Shown here in pieces: positions 25,389 to 33,269 of a stretch of DNA of 64,000 nucleotides. A program made the translations under genes and the position numbers. The first letter of the stretch is position 1. Every line of letters starts with the position of its first letter. The notes beneath the pieces are model-generated. The model was not told where the DNA came from. It saw nothing but the letters and a program-made list of their open reading frames with translations, and ran no database searches. This stretch comes from Lewinellaceae bacterium (GTDB lineage: Bacteria; Bacteroidota; Bacteroidia; Chitinophagales; Saprospiraceae): contig CANJPT010000001.1 in the NCBI GenBank assembly GCA_947476195.1, positions 42,620-106,619 on the forward strand, read 5' to 3'.

Positions 25389-25691
25389 CGGGAATTTAAC
25401 CCTGCACGTTCAAAATAAACCCTACCTGAAATACGTTGTTGATACCGCCTGTGGGTCTTAACGTAATATTTTGCGAAGCCGGAAAATGAAAACATCTAAG
25501 CTTCGACCTGGAAAATAGTCGAATTTACCACAGATCTTCTCCACGTTCTTTATCGATCCTCAGCGTACTTTATTGACCCATATTTCATGGAGTTTGAGGG
25601 ATAAAACCCCATACAAATGCTACATTATATTGTTTAAAAGGCCCAATAAACAGACGATTTTAATGGTTGTTTTACAGCGAAAATTGAATGC
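25389..25691. other. Gap between folE and the carotenoid genes
   Basis: 303 bp. No gene is called. On the minus strand a short frame (about 25395-25490) reads NITLRPTGGINNVFQVGFILNVQ and stop, which looks like the end of an outer-membrane barrel, but the frame breaks upstream; at best it is a small remnant. Confidence 0.3.
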
Positions 25692-27158
25692 ATGAAAATT
25701 GGAATTATAGGTGCAGGTATTGCAGGCGTTGCGATCGCGGCGCGTTTGGCGGCCCGTGGCCACACTGTGGAAGTTTTTGAAACCAATGATTATCCGGGAG
25801 GAAAACTTTCGGAATTCAAACAGGATGGATATCGGTTTGATGCAGGCCCTTCTTTATTCACCATGCCGATGTTCGTAGACGCCGTATTTGAAGATTCAGG
25901 AGAGGCCGCCATTGCACATTTTCAGTACGAACGGTTACCAATTGTTTGTCGCTACCACTGGGAAGATGGTACATACTTAAATGCCTGGGCAGAAGCACCT
26001 GACTTTGCTGCAGAGATAGAGCGAGTGCTGGATGTGCCGCGACAAAAAGTACTCGATTTTCTGACTAAAAGTCGTAGTAAATACCTGGTTAGCGGACAGA
26101 TCTTTTTAGAAAAATCACTGCACAAACTCAGTACATGGCTGAATCTGCGTGTTGTCAAAGCTTTGTTTCAGATTCCATCAATGGATATTTTCAGGTCCAT
26201 GAATGCCGTACATGAGCGAGATCTGGGCCACCCAAAGTTGGTGCAGCTATTCAATAGATTTGCAACGTACAATGGCTCTGACCCTTACAAAGCACCGGGA
26301 ATTTTAACTATTATTCCGCATTTTGAGCATGGCATTGGCGCTTTCTATCCAAAAGGCGGAATGTTTTCTATCACCCATAGTTTATACAAACTTGCTCAAC
26401 GCAAAGGGGCTGTTTTTCATTTTAAACAGCCAGTCCAGGAAATTCTTGTTGAAAAAAACAAGATCGTAGGCCTTATCAGCAAGGGCGAGCACCATCTTTT
26501 TGATGTTGTAGTGAGTAACATGGATGTGTATTACACCTACAAAAAACTATTGCCCCACGAAAAACATCCGGAGCGAACCCTTCAACAGGAACGCTCTTCC
26601 TCTGCGTTGATTTATTATTGGGGAATTCGTAGCAATTTTCCTACGCTGCAACTCCATAATATTTTCTTCAGTCAGGATTACAAACAGGAGTTTGACAAAA
26701 TGGCAGCAGGAGAGGTCTCAGACGACCCAACCGTATATGTCAATATTACCTCAAAGTACAGTCCAAATGATGCTCCTAATGGCCATGAGGCCTGGTTTGT
26801 TATGATTAACGTGCCCGCCGATCAGGGCCAGGATTGGGATGAAATAATTGCCAGATCCCGGTCTAATGTAATCCGTAAACTGAGCAAAGCCCTTGGATTA
26901 GATATACAAAGCCTGATCGCAACGGAGGCTATACTCGACCCACGAAGTATTGAAGCAAAAACAGCCTCCTTTCAAGGAGCTTTATACGGCACAAGTTCAA
27001 ATAGTCAAATGGCTGCTTTCCTGCGGCATCCGAACTTTACAAATCGCCTAAAACACTTGTATTTTGTCGGGGGCAGTGTCCATCCGGGAGGTGGTATTCC
27101 ATTGTGTTTACTTTCTGCTAAAATTGTGGACGAACTTATCTCCAAACGCACATTTTAG
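25692..27158 (+). CDS. crtD: Carotenoid desaturase, CrtD-like (1-hydroxycarotenoid 3,4-desaturase)
   Basis: 488 residues. The N-terminal FAD-binding motif is KIGIIGAGIAGVAIAARLA followed by VFETNDYPGGKLSEF. The C-terminal family motif is LYFVGGSVHPGGGIPLCLLSAK. Overall it belongs to the phytoene desaturase superfamily. Which member is suggested by context: the next two genes are CruF-like and CrtA-like, so a 3',4'-desaturase acting on a 1'-hydroxylated psi end is more likely than phytoene desaturase. The GTG/ATG start of the next gene overlaps or closely follows this stop, so the three genes form one operon. Confidence 0.85.
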   Translation: MKIGIIGAGIAGVAIAARLAARGHTVEVFETNDYPGGKLSEFKQDGYRFDAGPSLFTMPMFVDAVFEDSGEAAIAHFQYERLPIVCRYHWEDGTYLNAWAEAPDFAAEIERVLDVPRQKVLDFLTKSRSKYLVSGQIFLEKSLHKLSTWLNLRVVKALFQIPSMDIFRSMNAVHERDLGHPKLVQLFNRFATYNGSDPYKAPGILTIIPHFEHGIGAFYPKGGMFSITHSLYKLAQRKGAVFHFKQPVQEILVEKNKIVGLISKGEHHLFDVVVSNMDVYYTYKKLLPHEKHPERTLQQERSSSALIYYWGIRSNFPTLQLHNIFFSQDYKQEFDKMAAGEVSDDPTVYVNITSKYSPNDAPNGHEAWFVMINVPADQGQDWDEIIARSRSNVIRKLSKALGLDIQSLIATEAILDPRSIEAKTASFQGALYGTSSNSQMAAFLRHPNFTNRLKHLYFVGGSVHPGGGIPLCLLSAKIVDELISKRTF

Positions 27159-27178
27159 TGTCTGGCCAGCGAAAAACT

Positions 27179-27817
27179 ATGAAATTAAACCTTGCTATCT
27201 TTTTGATTGTTTCTTCACATATCGCGGGTATAATTGGCATCGGACTGCCCATTCATCCTGATTTTGTGCGACTTACCCCTTTTAATCTCTTGCTTTCTAC
27301 GGTGATCGTCTTGTCATTTCACAGACTTAAAACATGGAAATTCTGGTATTTCCTTGGAATCGGATTTCTGGTCGGTTTTGGAATTGAAGTGATCGGCGTT
27401 AATACAGGAGCGATTTTTGGGCATTATCAGTACGATTATGTGTTCGGCTACAAAGTGTTTGGCACCCCGCTTTTGATTGGCGTGAACTGGTTGCTAATTG
27501 CCTATTGCTGTGGCACAGCAGCAGATTGGTTTTTGCCAAAAAGCCCGCAGGTTGTCGTAGCTATGGTTGGGGCAGCATGTATGACTGGAATGGATATGTT
27601 GGTTGAGCCTGTAGCGATGCGCTATGGGTTTTGGTCCTGGAAAGGTGATGTCGTACCCATTCAAAATTATATCGCCTGGTTTACCACCAGTTTTGTCTTG
27701 CAATCCCTTTTTGTGCGATGGAGAATTCCCCAACGCAATGGATTAGCATTGTTGCTTTTGGCCAGCCAGATTATTTTTTTTATCGTGCTTAACCTGGTTT
27801 TGATTTCCAGGAATTAA
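27179..27817 (+). CDS. cruF: CruF-like carotenoid 1',2'-hydratase (DUF422)
   Basis: 212 residues from the ATG at 27179; a GTG at 27158 overlapping the previous stop would add seven residues. About six to seven TM segments. The DUF422 core is visible as GFGIEVIGVNTGAIFGHYQYD, FGTPLLIGVNWLL and GMDMLVEPVAMRYGFWSWKG, with conserved acidic and histidine residues in membrane segments. CruF adds water to the psi end of gamma-carotene-type pigments to give the 1'-hydroxyl group that CrtD then needs. It sits in the membrane between crtD and the crtA-like gene. Confidence 0.88.
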   Translation: MKLNLAIFLIVSSHIAGIIGIGLPIHPDFVRLTPFNLLLSTVIVLSFHRLKTWKFWYFLGIGFLVGFGIEVIGVNTGAIFGHYQYDYVFGYKVFGTPLLIGVNWLLIAYCCGTAADWFLPKSPQVVVAMVGAACMTGMDMLVEPVAMRYGFWSWKGDVVPIQNYIAWFTTSFVLQSLFVRWRIPQRNGLALLLLASQIIFFIVLNLVLISRN

Positions 27818-27827
27818 ATGCAATCTA

Positions 27828-28544
27828 TTGACGACAATCACCCTTATTCGTTACCCAAGCAATCAGATTCTGTGGGCTTTGAGCCAAATGCAACTGGCAC
27901 ACCCAACGCTGCGACAAACGTCGGGCCTGAAGTTTTATAAGCTTATGGGCAGTGGCGGAAATGATGGCTTCGGATTGTGGCCCAACTGGAATGTTTTTGC
28001 ATTGTTAGGGGTCTGGGATTCATTAGATGCCTATCAAGCCTTTCGGGCTCAAAACAGCTTTGCACTGAACGTAGAAGCACGTGCAACAGAACAATTCACT
28101 ACCTTCCTGACGCCTTTAAAAACGCATGGATTTTGGAATGGCGAAAATCCATTCGCGCAAGTTCCCGAGCAAGCTATACCGGATGATGTGCCGATCGCAG
28201 TACTGACCCGGGCGCGCATTCGACTGAATCGGCTGGGTGAATTTTTGCGGCACATTCCGAAGGCAAGTGCCTCATTGGAGAACCAAAAAGGCCTTTTGTT
28301 GAGCATAGGGGTCGGAGAGGCACCCCTTATTTATCAGGCCACCTTCAGTGTATGGCGCAACCTTGAAGCTGTGAAACAATATGCCTACCAAAATCCAGCA
28401 CATGGCCAGGTGGTGCGCAAAACACGCGACCGAAACTGGTATAGCGAAGAAATGTTTACACGGTTTCGTGTGGATAGCATGGAGGGTAACTGGGGCGGGA
28501 AAAACATGGCGTTATCCCAATTTGACACATCACAAGGTTCATAA
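27828..28544 (+). CDS. crtA: CrtA-like carotenoid monooxygenase (spheroidene monooxygenase family)
   Basis: 238 residues. The frame opens with a TTG start (TTG ACG ACA ATC), 10 bp after the cruF stop; no in-frame ATG exists before the conserved start of the domain. Family motifs: FYKLMGSGGNDGFGLWPNW, FALLGVWDSLDAYQAF, VLTRARIRLNRLGEFL and NWYSEEMFTRFRV. CrtA inserts a keto group at C2 of acyclic carotenoid ends. With CruF and CrtD it predicts a 1'-hydroxy-2'-keto-3',4'-didehydro end group. The rare start codon may keep its level low. Confidence 0.82.
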   Translation: MTTITLIRYPSNQILWALSQMQLAHPTLRQTSGLKFYKLMGSGGNDGFGLWPNWNVFALLGVWDSLDAYQAFRAQNSFALNVEARATEQFTTFLTPLKTHGFWNGENPFAQVPEQAIPDDVPIAVLTRARIRLNRLGEFLRHIPKASASLENQKGLLLSIGVGEAPLIYQATFSVWRNLEAVKQYAYQNPAHGQVVRKTRDRNWYSEEMFTRFRVDSMEGNWGGKNMALSQFDTSQGS

Positions 28545-28546
28545 TC

Positions 28547-28597
28547 TTACCCCAACTTCCCCGTCTCCAGCCGATACCCCACCCCATGTACAGCCAG
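28547..28597 (-). pseudogene. 3' end remnant of a duplicated winged-helix regulator gene
   Basis: The minus strand reads AVHGVGYRLETGKLG and stop, the same 15 C-terminal residues as the intact regulator at 30196, with only about five base differences in 51. Nothing upstream of it on this strand continues the gene, because the propeller lipoprotein gene begins 30 bp away on the other strand. It marks the join left by a duplication and deletion. Confidence 0.75.
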
Positions 28598-28628
28598 AAA
28601 GCATAAGCAAGTATTCGGTTTTTTAGCT

Positions 28629-28952
28629 ATGAAAATAAAAGTTCATTACCAACCAATTTACTGCCTGCTGTTCGTATTCATGTTTTTTACTTCCTGCAAG
28701 GGGCAAGTCAATACAAACCTGCCAATAGTCAGTGGTAGCGAACAAAAAACAATCGCGGAGGGCCAGCCTAAACTGATCAGAACCCAAGGTTCAAACGAAT
28801 ATAGCAGTGTTAGTTGTGGGGTGCAGGATAAAGCAGGCAATCTTTGGCTTGGAAGTACCGGCGGGCTTTGCCGGTTCGATCCCTCGAAAGACATGTTTGT
28901 CAATGTAACCAAAGAATGGTCCCTGGGTGAAGTGTTAATCAGTAAAATATGA
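28629..28952 (+). CDS. Short propeller-blade lipoprotein
   Basis: 107 residues. Lipoprotein signal IYCLLFVFMFFTSC (lipidated Cys at residue 21). After a polar linker only one Reg_prop-type blade remains: GVQDKAGNLWLGSTGGLCRFD, then FVNVTKEW, which corresponds to the last blade and tail of the longer paralogue that follows. It may be an internally deleted copy of that gene or a genuine one-blade form. The stop overlaps the next start (ATGA), so translation is coupled. Confidence 0.65.
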   Translation: MKIKVHYQPIYCLLFVFMFFTSCKGQVNTNLPIVSGSEQKTIAEGQPKLIRTQGSNEYSSVSCGVQDKAGNLWLGSTGGLCRFDPSKDMFVNVTKEWSLGEVLISKI

Positions 28953-30184
28953 AGAACTCAAGAATGATCATGAAACATCACTACCTCCTACTTTTACCCC
29001 TTATTTTTGTTGCTTCCTGTAGCGGACAAAGCCAAAACGCTCAAAAAAGTCCAGAAGCCAATGACAGGGTTACTGCTGCCCCAGGCATCTCTGGCGAACC
29101 CTTTAAAATTTATGGTCCTCTGCCAGATCCTTACTTAGACGGACAAATCAGCGAATATGTACGTCGCATATTTCAGGATAAAAACGGAGACCTCTGGTTC
29201 GGCACCAATTCCAACGGCGTTTGTAGGTACGACGGAAAATCGCTGACCTACTTTACCACTACAGAAGGCTTCAGCGGCAATGCGGTGAGAGGCATGGTAG
29301 CGGATAATAGTGGAAACATTTGGTTCGCTACCGATGGAGGCGTTTGTCGCTACGATATTACTCGGGCAAATCAACCATGTAATAACAACACTTGCAACCA
29401 CGACCTGAATACAGACCAGGGCATAAAAGAACATAGTCAGGAACTTGGTAAGTCATTTACCAAATATACCATGATGGATGGCCTGAGCAATGATCAGGTT
29501 TGGAGTATTATGATGGATAAAACGGCAAACTTTTGGTTTGGAACGGAAGGTGGAGTCTCTTGCTTTAATGTTCCATTGCAACTTTTTACCAATTTTCCGC
29601 TTCCATCAATAGACCAAAAGAATTACCCCAAAGATGCTTACCCTGCGCCTAAATTAGTGAATGCTATCATTCAGGATAATGCCGGCAATATTTGGTTTGG
29701 CTCCAATGGCGGCGGCGTCTATCGATATGATGGGACTTCTTTGAGCAATATTTCAGAGAAAGATGGCCTTTGCAATAATTTTGTTCAATGTATCCTGGAG
29801 GATAAAATTGGAAATCTTTGGTTTGGTACTCGCTTCGGAGGACTAAGCCGTTACGACCATACCAAAGGCAGTTTCACTAATTTCACAACTAAAGAAGGCC
29901 TAACCACTGATTTTATATGGACCCTGTTAGAAGACCGCACAGTCTTGGCAGGAGATGTCGGGATCTGGATAAGTGCAAATGCAGGGGGCCTCAGCCGCTA
30001 CGATTCCGCAAAAGGTGGAGTGTCAAAATTTATGGCAACTGAAGGTCTGACCACTAAGCATGTTCAAAGCATTTTTAGAGATAAAAATGGAACACTTTGG
30101 TTGGGCTGTTCGGGTGGGCTCTTTAGAATGGATACCGCCAAAGGTGGTTTTGTAAATATCAGGAGGAATGGACCCTGGGAGTAA
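28949..30184 (+). CDS. Lipoprotein with two-component-regulator propeller (Reg_prop) blades
   Basis: 411 residues. Lipidated Cys near residue 24 (LLPLIFVASCSGQ). About seven blades of the Reg_prop type follow, each ending in a variant of D-x-x-G-N-x-W-F-G-T-x-x-G-G: for example VRRIFQDKNGDLWFGTNSNG, VRGMVADNSGNIWFATDGG, VNAIIQDNAGNIWFGSNGGG and VQSIFRDKNGTLWLGCSGG. In Bacteroidota this propeller is the periplasmic sensor of hybrid histidine kinases; here it is a free lipoprotein with no kinase. The convergent gene just beyond encodes a membrane-bound DNA-binding regulator, a possible partner. Confidence 0.85.
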   Translation: MKNSRMIMKHHYLLLLPLIFVASCSGQSQNAQKSPEANDRVTAAPGISGEPFKIYGPLPDPYLDGQISEYVRRIFQDKNGDLWFGTNSNGVCRYDGKSLTYFTTTEGFSGNAVRGMVADNSGNIWFATDGGVCRYDITRANQPCNNNTCNHDLNTDQGIKEHSQELGKSFTKYTMMDGLSNDQVWSIMMDKTANFWFGTEGGVSCFNVPLQLFTNFPLPSIDQKNYPKDAYPAPKLVNAIIQDNAGNIWFGSNGGGVYRYDGTSLSNISEKDGLCNNFVQCILEDKIGNLWFGTRFGGLSRYDHTKGSFTNFTTKEGLTTDFIWTLLEDRTVLAGDVGIWISANAGGLSRYDSAKGGVSKFMATEGLTTKHVQSIFRDKNGTLWLGCSGGLFRMDTAKGGFVNIRRNGPWE

Positions 30185-30195
30185 AGGGAATGGGC

Positions 30196-31152
30196 CTACC
30201 CCAATTTCCCCGTTTCCAGTCGATACCCTACCCCATGTACAGCCACAATGCCCACAGAAGGGTCTCCAGCTAATTTTTTCCGCAACCTCGATACAAAAAC
30301 ATCCATGCTTCGCCCAACCAGAATACCTTCATCTGCCCAAACCTGTTGGAGGATAATATCCCGTTCGAGCAGTTGATCAGGATTGGACACAAAAAGTCGA
30401 AGCAATTTTGTTTCCCGGAACGTGAGTGTTTGGCGTACGTTGCCACACATTAGTACCTGACCTGCCACATCGAGTCGCGAATTACCGAACTCCTTCCAAT
30501 CCGTTTCTACCAAAATATCAGAAGAAGCTCGTATAAAAAAATTTCGTTTGGAAAGCCAAAATCCTCCCAATCCTCCCAAAAAAAGCAATAATACAGCGGT
30601 TTTATCCACTCCTAACCAACCGTTTCCATCCTTTTCCAAAAATTTGACCTCAATAAAATGACAACCATCCGGCATCTCCCGGCCGCCACAAGGCACCTCA
30701 TTACTTAGGATATAATCCAGCTGATGATAGCCCAGGTCAATGGTTTCATTGTCGCAACGACGCACTGAAACTTCATAGGGCCGCCAAATACCATGTAGTT
30801 CGAACGAAGCCTGGAGCAAGGCTGGAAGTTGATCATACTGGAACGGTTGCTCAAGTCGTATACGCCAAACATCAACCGCAACCTGCTCAATGGCAGGAAT
30901 ACGACTCGTACTATCACCAGATGCTCGAAGGAGCCCATCGGCTGTCCGGCGGAGGGCGAGGTTGATTTTTTCAGGCGAAATTTCCTCCCTGCTTTTGGGG
31001 GACGCCGCATGTTGCAATAGCCAAACCAAAACGGGCAAGGCCAGCAGTGATATCAAAAGCCCGGGGTTTGGGTTGAAAACTATTTTTCGTATGCTTTGCA
31101 AATTTCTAAATAGACGGGTCTGGATATACATAGGTTTTTGAACATGAACCAA
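30196..31152 (-). CDS. Membrane-bound winged-helix transcriptional regulator (C-terminal OmpR/PhoB-type DNA-binding domain)
   Basis: 318 residues (an ATG at 31131 is an alternative start). TM1 is at about residues 31-49 (PGLLISLLALPVLVWLLQH). A periplasmic domain of about 140 residues follows, with four cysteine-containing or histidine-containing spots near CGGREMPDGCHFIE. TM2 is about 183-201 (TAVLLLFLGGLGGFWL). The C-terminal 100 residues are a Trans_reg_C domain: LTFRETKLLRLFVSNPDQLLERDI, then GRSMDVFVSRLRKKL and AVHGVGYRLE. It senses outside the inner membrane and binds DNA directly, without kinase or receiver. It is downstream of the BNR lipoprotein gene (55-bp gap) on the same strand. 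Confidence 0.85.
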   Translation of the reverse strand: MVHVQKPMYIQTRLFRNLQSIRKIVFNPNPGLLISLLALPVLVWLLQHAASPKSREEISPEKINLALRRTADGLLRASGDSTSRIPAIEQVAVDVWRIRLEQPFQYDQLPALLQASFELHGIWRPYEVSVRRCDNETIDLGYHQLDYILSNEVPCGGREMPDGCHFIEVKFLEKDGNGWLGVDKTAVLLLFLGGLGGFWLSKRNFFIRASSDILVETDWKEFGNSRLDVAGQVLMCGNVRQTLTFRETKLLRLFVSNPDQLLERDIILQQVWADEGILVGRSMDVFVSRLRKKLAGDPSVGIVAVHGVGYRLETGKLG

Positions 31153-31207
31153 TTGGGAAAAACAAAGGTTGGATACATTTGAGCATCCATAAAGCAGAGT
31201 AATTTTT

Positions 31208-32293
31208 TTAACACCCAGACACTTTTACGGCATAAATCACATTGCCTGAAACAGCAAGTTGGAGCTTCTCCATCCCGTTTTTGGCGAACACAGGTTCCCA
31301 GCTTTTGCCCCAGTCGGCAGAACGAAAAATACCAGCATCGCAGCTACAAAATAGGTACTTGCCCGCTTGTTTAATATCGTTAATTGACTGGATGGGTACT
31401 TTGTTTTTCAGGAACTGCGCTGACGAAAGGCTCTTATCCATACGCTGCCATGTCTTTCCCGCGTCGGCAGAAACACGTAACCTATTCGCAGGGTGCTCTT
31501 TCCATTCAGTTGCACCCTCGGTGACCGTAACAAAACGCCCTCCCATAAATCCTGTTTTAAACGCAGGACCGTCTTCTGTCAACACCCAATTCCAATGTTC
31601 ACCGCAGTCAGAAGAGCGCAGCAAGCCCTTATCGGTGCCGCAGATCATCACACTATCCTCGCCAACAAGGCTAAAAACGCCTGCTTCAGCATAGACTTGT
31701 TTCCAGGATTGTGTGCCGTCCGTAGATTTGAAAATACCGCTTCTACTGCCGACAAAAACGGTTCCGTCAGGGGTTTCCCAAACACAGCGTACCATCTGTT
31801 CTTGTAAGGTATTGTGCACCGGACTAAGCAGACCCGTACCCGATACATTTTGAAAAAGACCGTTTGGGGAACTACTGATATAAGGCCCTGTCCGACCATA
31901 AAAAATACCTGCAATTGACATTTCCATGGCGACTGCATTATCCCAACCGAAGACAAGTGCTTTGTCCCAGATCGGTCCTTCGACAGCAGCACTGCTGTGG
32001 TACAATGCGTTTTCAGAAGCTAAAATAACTTCTCTGCTGTCGGCAAAAACAGGACCGATCGCCAGATCTTTGGGCAGTCCATCGCTCACGTCTTGCCAGG
32101 TCTGCCCGCCATCTACGGACTGGAAAATGATATCGCTCGTAGTTGTTTTAGCGGTATCACTGCTAATTGGATTGGCCTTAAACTGCAAAACATTTTCAGG
32201 AACCGATCTGAGAATCATGTCCTGATTTTGCTGGCAGGAAAAAACGGAAGACAAAAAGAGCAAAAAACTGAGCACTGGAATCTGGGTATACAT
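31208..32293 (-). CDS. Lipoprotein with BNR/sortilin-type repeats
   Basis: 361 residues from the ATG at 32293, which places the lipobox FLLFLSSVFSC at residues 9-19. The chain holds about six BNR (Asp-box) repeats of the form S-x-D-x-G-x-T-W: QSVDGGQTWQDVS, KSTDGTQSWKQVY, RSSDCGEHWNWVL, VSADAGKTWQRMD and RSADWGKSWEPVF, typical of VPS10/sialidase-like propellers. It is presumably on the periplasmic or outer face of the membrane and may bind a ligand. It precedes the membrane-bound regulator in one transcript, suggesting a sensor lipoprotein and regulator pair. Confidence 0.82.
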   Translation of the reverse strand: MYTQIPVLSFLLFLSSVFSCQQNQDMILRSVPENVLQFKANPISSDTAKTTTSDIIFQSVDGGQTWQDVSDGLPKDLAIGPVFADSREVILASENALYHSSAAVEGPIWDKALVFGWDNAVAMEMSIAGIFYGRTGPYISSSPNGLFQNVSGTGLLSPVHNTLQEQMVRCVWETPDGTVFVGSRSGIFKSTDGTQSWKQVYAEAGVFSLVGEDSVMICGTDKGLLRSSDCGEHWNWVLTEDGPAFKTGFMGGRFVTVTEGATEWKEHPANRLRVSADAGKTWQRMDKSLSSAQFLKNKVPIQSINDIKQAGKYLFCSCDAGIFRSADWGKSWEPVFAKNGMEKLQLAVSGNVIYAVKVSGC

Positions 32294-32319
32294 ACTTTTT
32301 TGTTTTTGAAATAGGAACA

Positions 32320-32349
32320 CAAAGGTATGGGTCGGCCAATACCAGGCAA
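32320..32349 (-). promoter_or_regulatory. Candidate promoter of the BNR lipoprotein/regulator operon
   Basis: Minus strand TTG (32347-32349), 19 nt, TACCTTTG (32320-32327, exact TAnnTTTG). The start codon is 27 bp downstream. Confidence 0.5.
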
Positions 32350-32475
32350 TTTATCTTGCGTAAAAGGATGTAACAAAAATGTAAAAGGATATTTTTGTGC
32401 GCTATCTGTTAAATTAGTACTGGAATTCAACCATCAGTTTCAACTATTTTCCCTGTATTTCGTTTCAAATATTCT

Positions 32476-33189
32476 ATGAACGATTTACACGGAAAAACAG
32501 CCCTGATCACAGGAGGTAGCAAAGGTATTGGCTACGGCATTGCCGAATGCATGCTCAAAGAAGGCATGAACGTTGCCATCACCAGTCGCAGACAGGAAAC
32601 TGCCGATGATGCAGCCCACAAACTTTCCAGCATTGGTACAGGAAAATTGATTTCCCTTGGAGCCGATGTACGGGATTTTGAGGCCCAGCAAAAAGCAGTA
32701 GCCCAAACCCTTGAGGCATTTGGCAGCCTGGATGTACTTATCGCCAATGCAGGATTGGGCCACTTTGCGCCCATCACCTCCCTTACACCCGAACAATGGC
32801 ATGAAACCATTGATACCAACCTGACAGGTGTTTTTTACAGCATCAAGGCAGCACTGGATGAACTCATTCGATCCAAAGGATATTTTATCAGCATTGCCAG
32901 TCTGGCCGGGACCAATTTCTTCGCCGCTGGTGCTGCCTATAATGCCAGCAAGTTTGGACTCGTAGGCTTTACCCAGGCGGTCATGCTTGATCTGCGCGAA
33001 GCTGGAGTAAAGTGCTCCACCATAATGCCGGGATCGGTAGCCACTCATTTCAACAACCACGAACCCAACCCAGCTGATGCCTGGAAGATACAACCTGAAG
33101 ACCTGGGTCAGATGGTGGTGGATCTGCTTAAAATGAATCCGCGGACCTTGCCAAGCAAGATTGAGGTGCGGCCAAGCCAAACCAAATAA
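32476..33189 (+). CDS. Short-chain dehydrogenase/reductase (SDR)
   Basis: 237 residues, a classical SDR. The Rossmann motif is TGGSKGIG (residues 13-20), followed by the NAG motif in LIANAGLGH, the catalytic serine in SIASLAG, and the YxxxK pair in AAYNASKFG. The Arg in TSRRQ after beta-2 favours NADP(H). The substrate cannot be told; similar proteins reduce 3-ketoacyl groups, sugars or small ketones. It is monocistronic, ending in the 27-bp hairpin shared with the convergent beta-galactosidase gene. Confidence 0.93.
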   Translation: MNDLHGKTALITGGSKGIGYGIAECMLKEGMNVAITSRRQETADDAAHKLSSIGTGKLISLGADVRDFEAQQKAVAQTLEAFGSLDVLIANAGLGHFAPITSLTPEQWHETIDTNLTGVFYSIKAALDELIRSKGYFISIASLAGTNFFAAGAAYNASKFGLVGFTQAVMLDLREAGVKCSTIMPGSVATHFNNHEPNPADAWKIQPEDLGQMVVDLLKMNPRTLPSKIEVRPSQTK

Positions 33190-33200
33190 TTTCAATTTGC

Positions 33201-33269
33201 GATTTACGATTATTTTGATCCGAAGAAGGCATGATTTATCCTTTCTTCGGATCAAAATAATCGTAAATC
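33201..33269. terminator. Bidirectional terminator: perfect 27-bp stem between convergent genes
   Basis: Bases 33201-33227 (GATTTACGATTATTTTGATC and on) are the exact inverse of 33243-33269, with a 15-nt loop. It begins 12 bp after the SDR stop codon and touches the stop codon of the beta-galactosidase gene. It is much longer than needed for termination. Confidence 0.75.

Noticed and set aside
25395..25490. Barrel-like C-terminus on the minus strand after folE
   Set aside because: Only about 30 codons look similar and the frame breaks upstream; too short to call a pseudogene.
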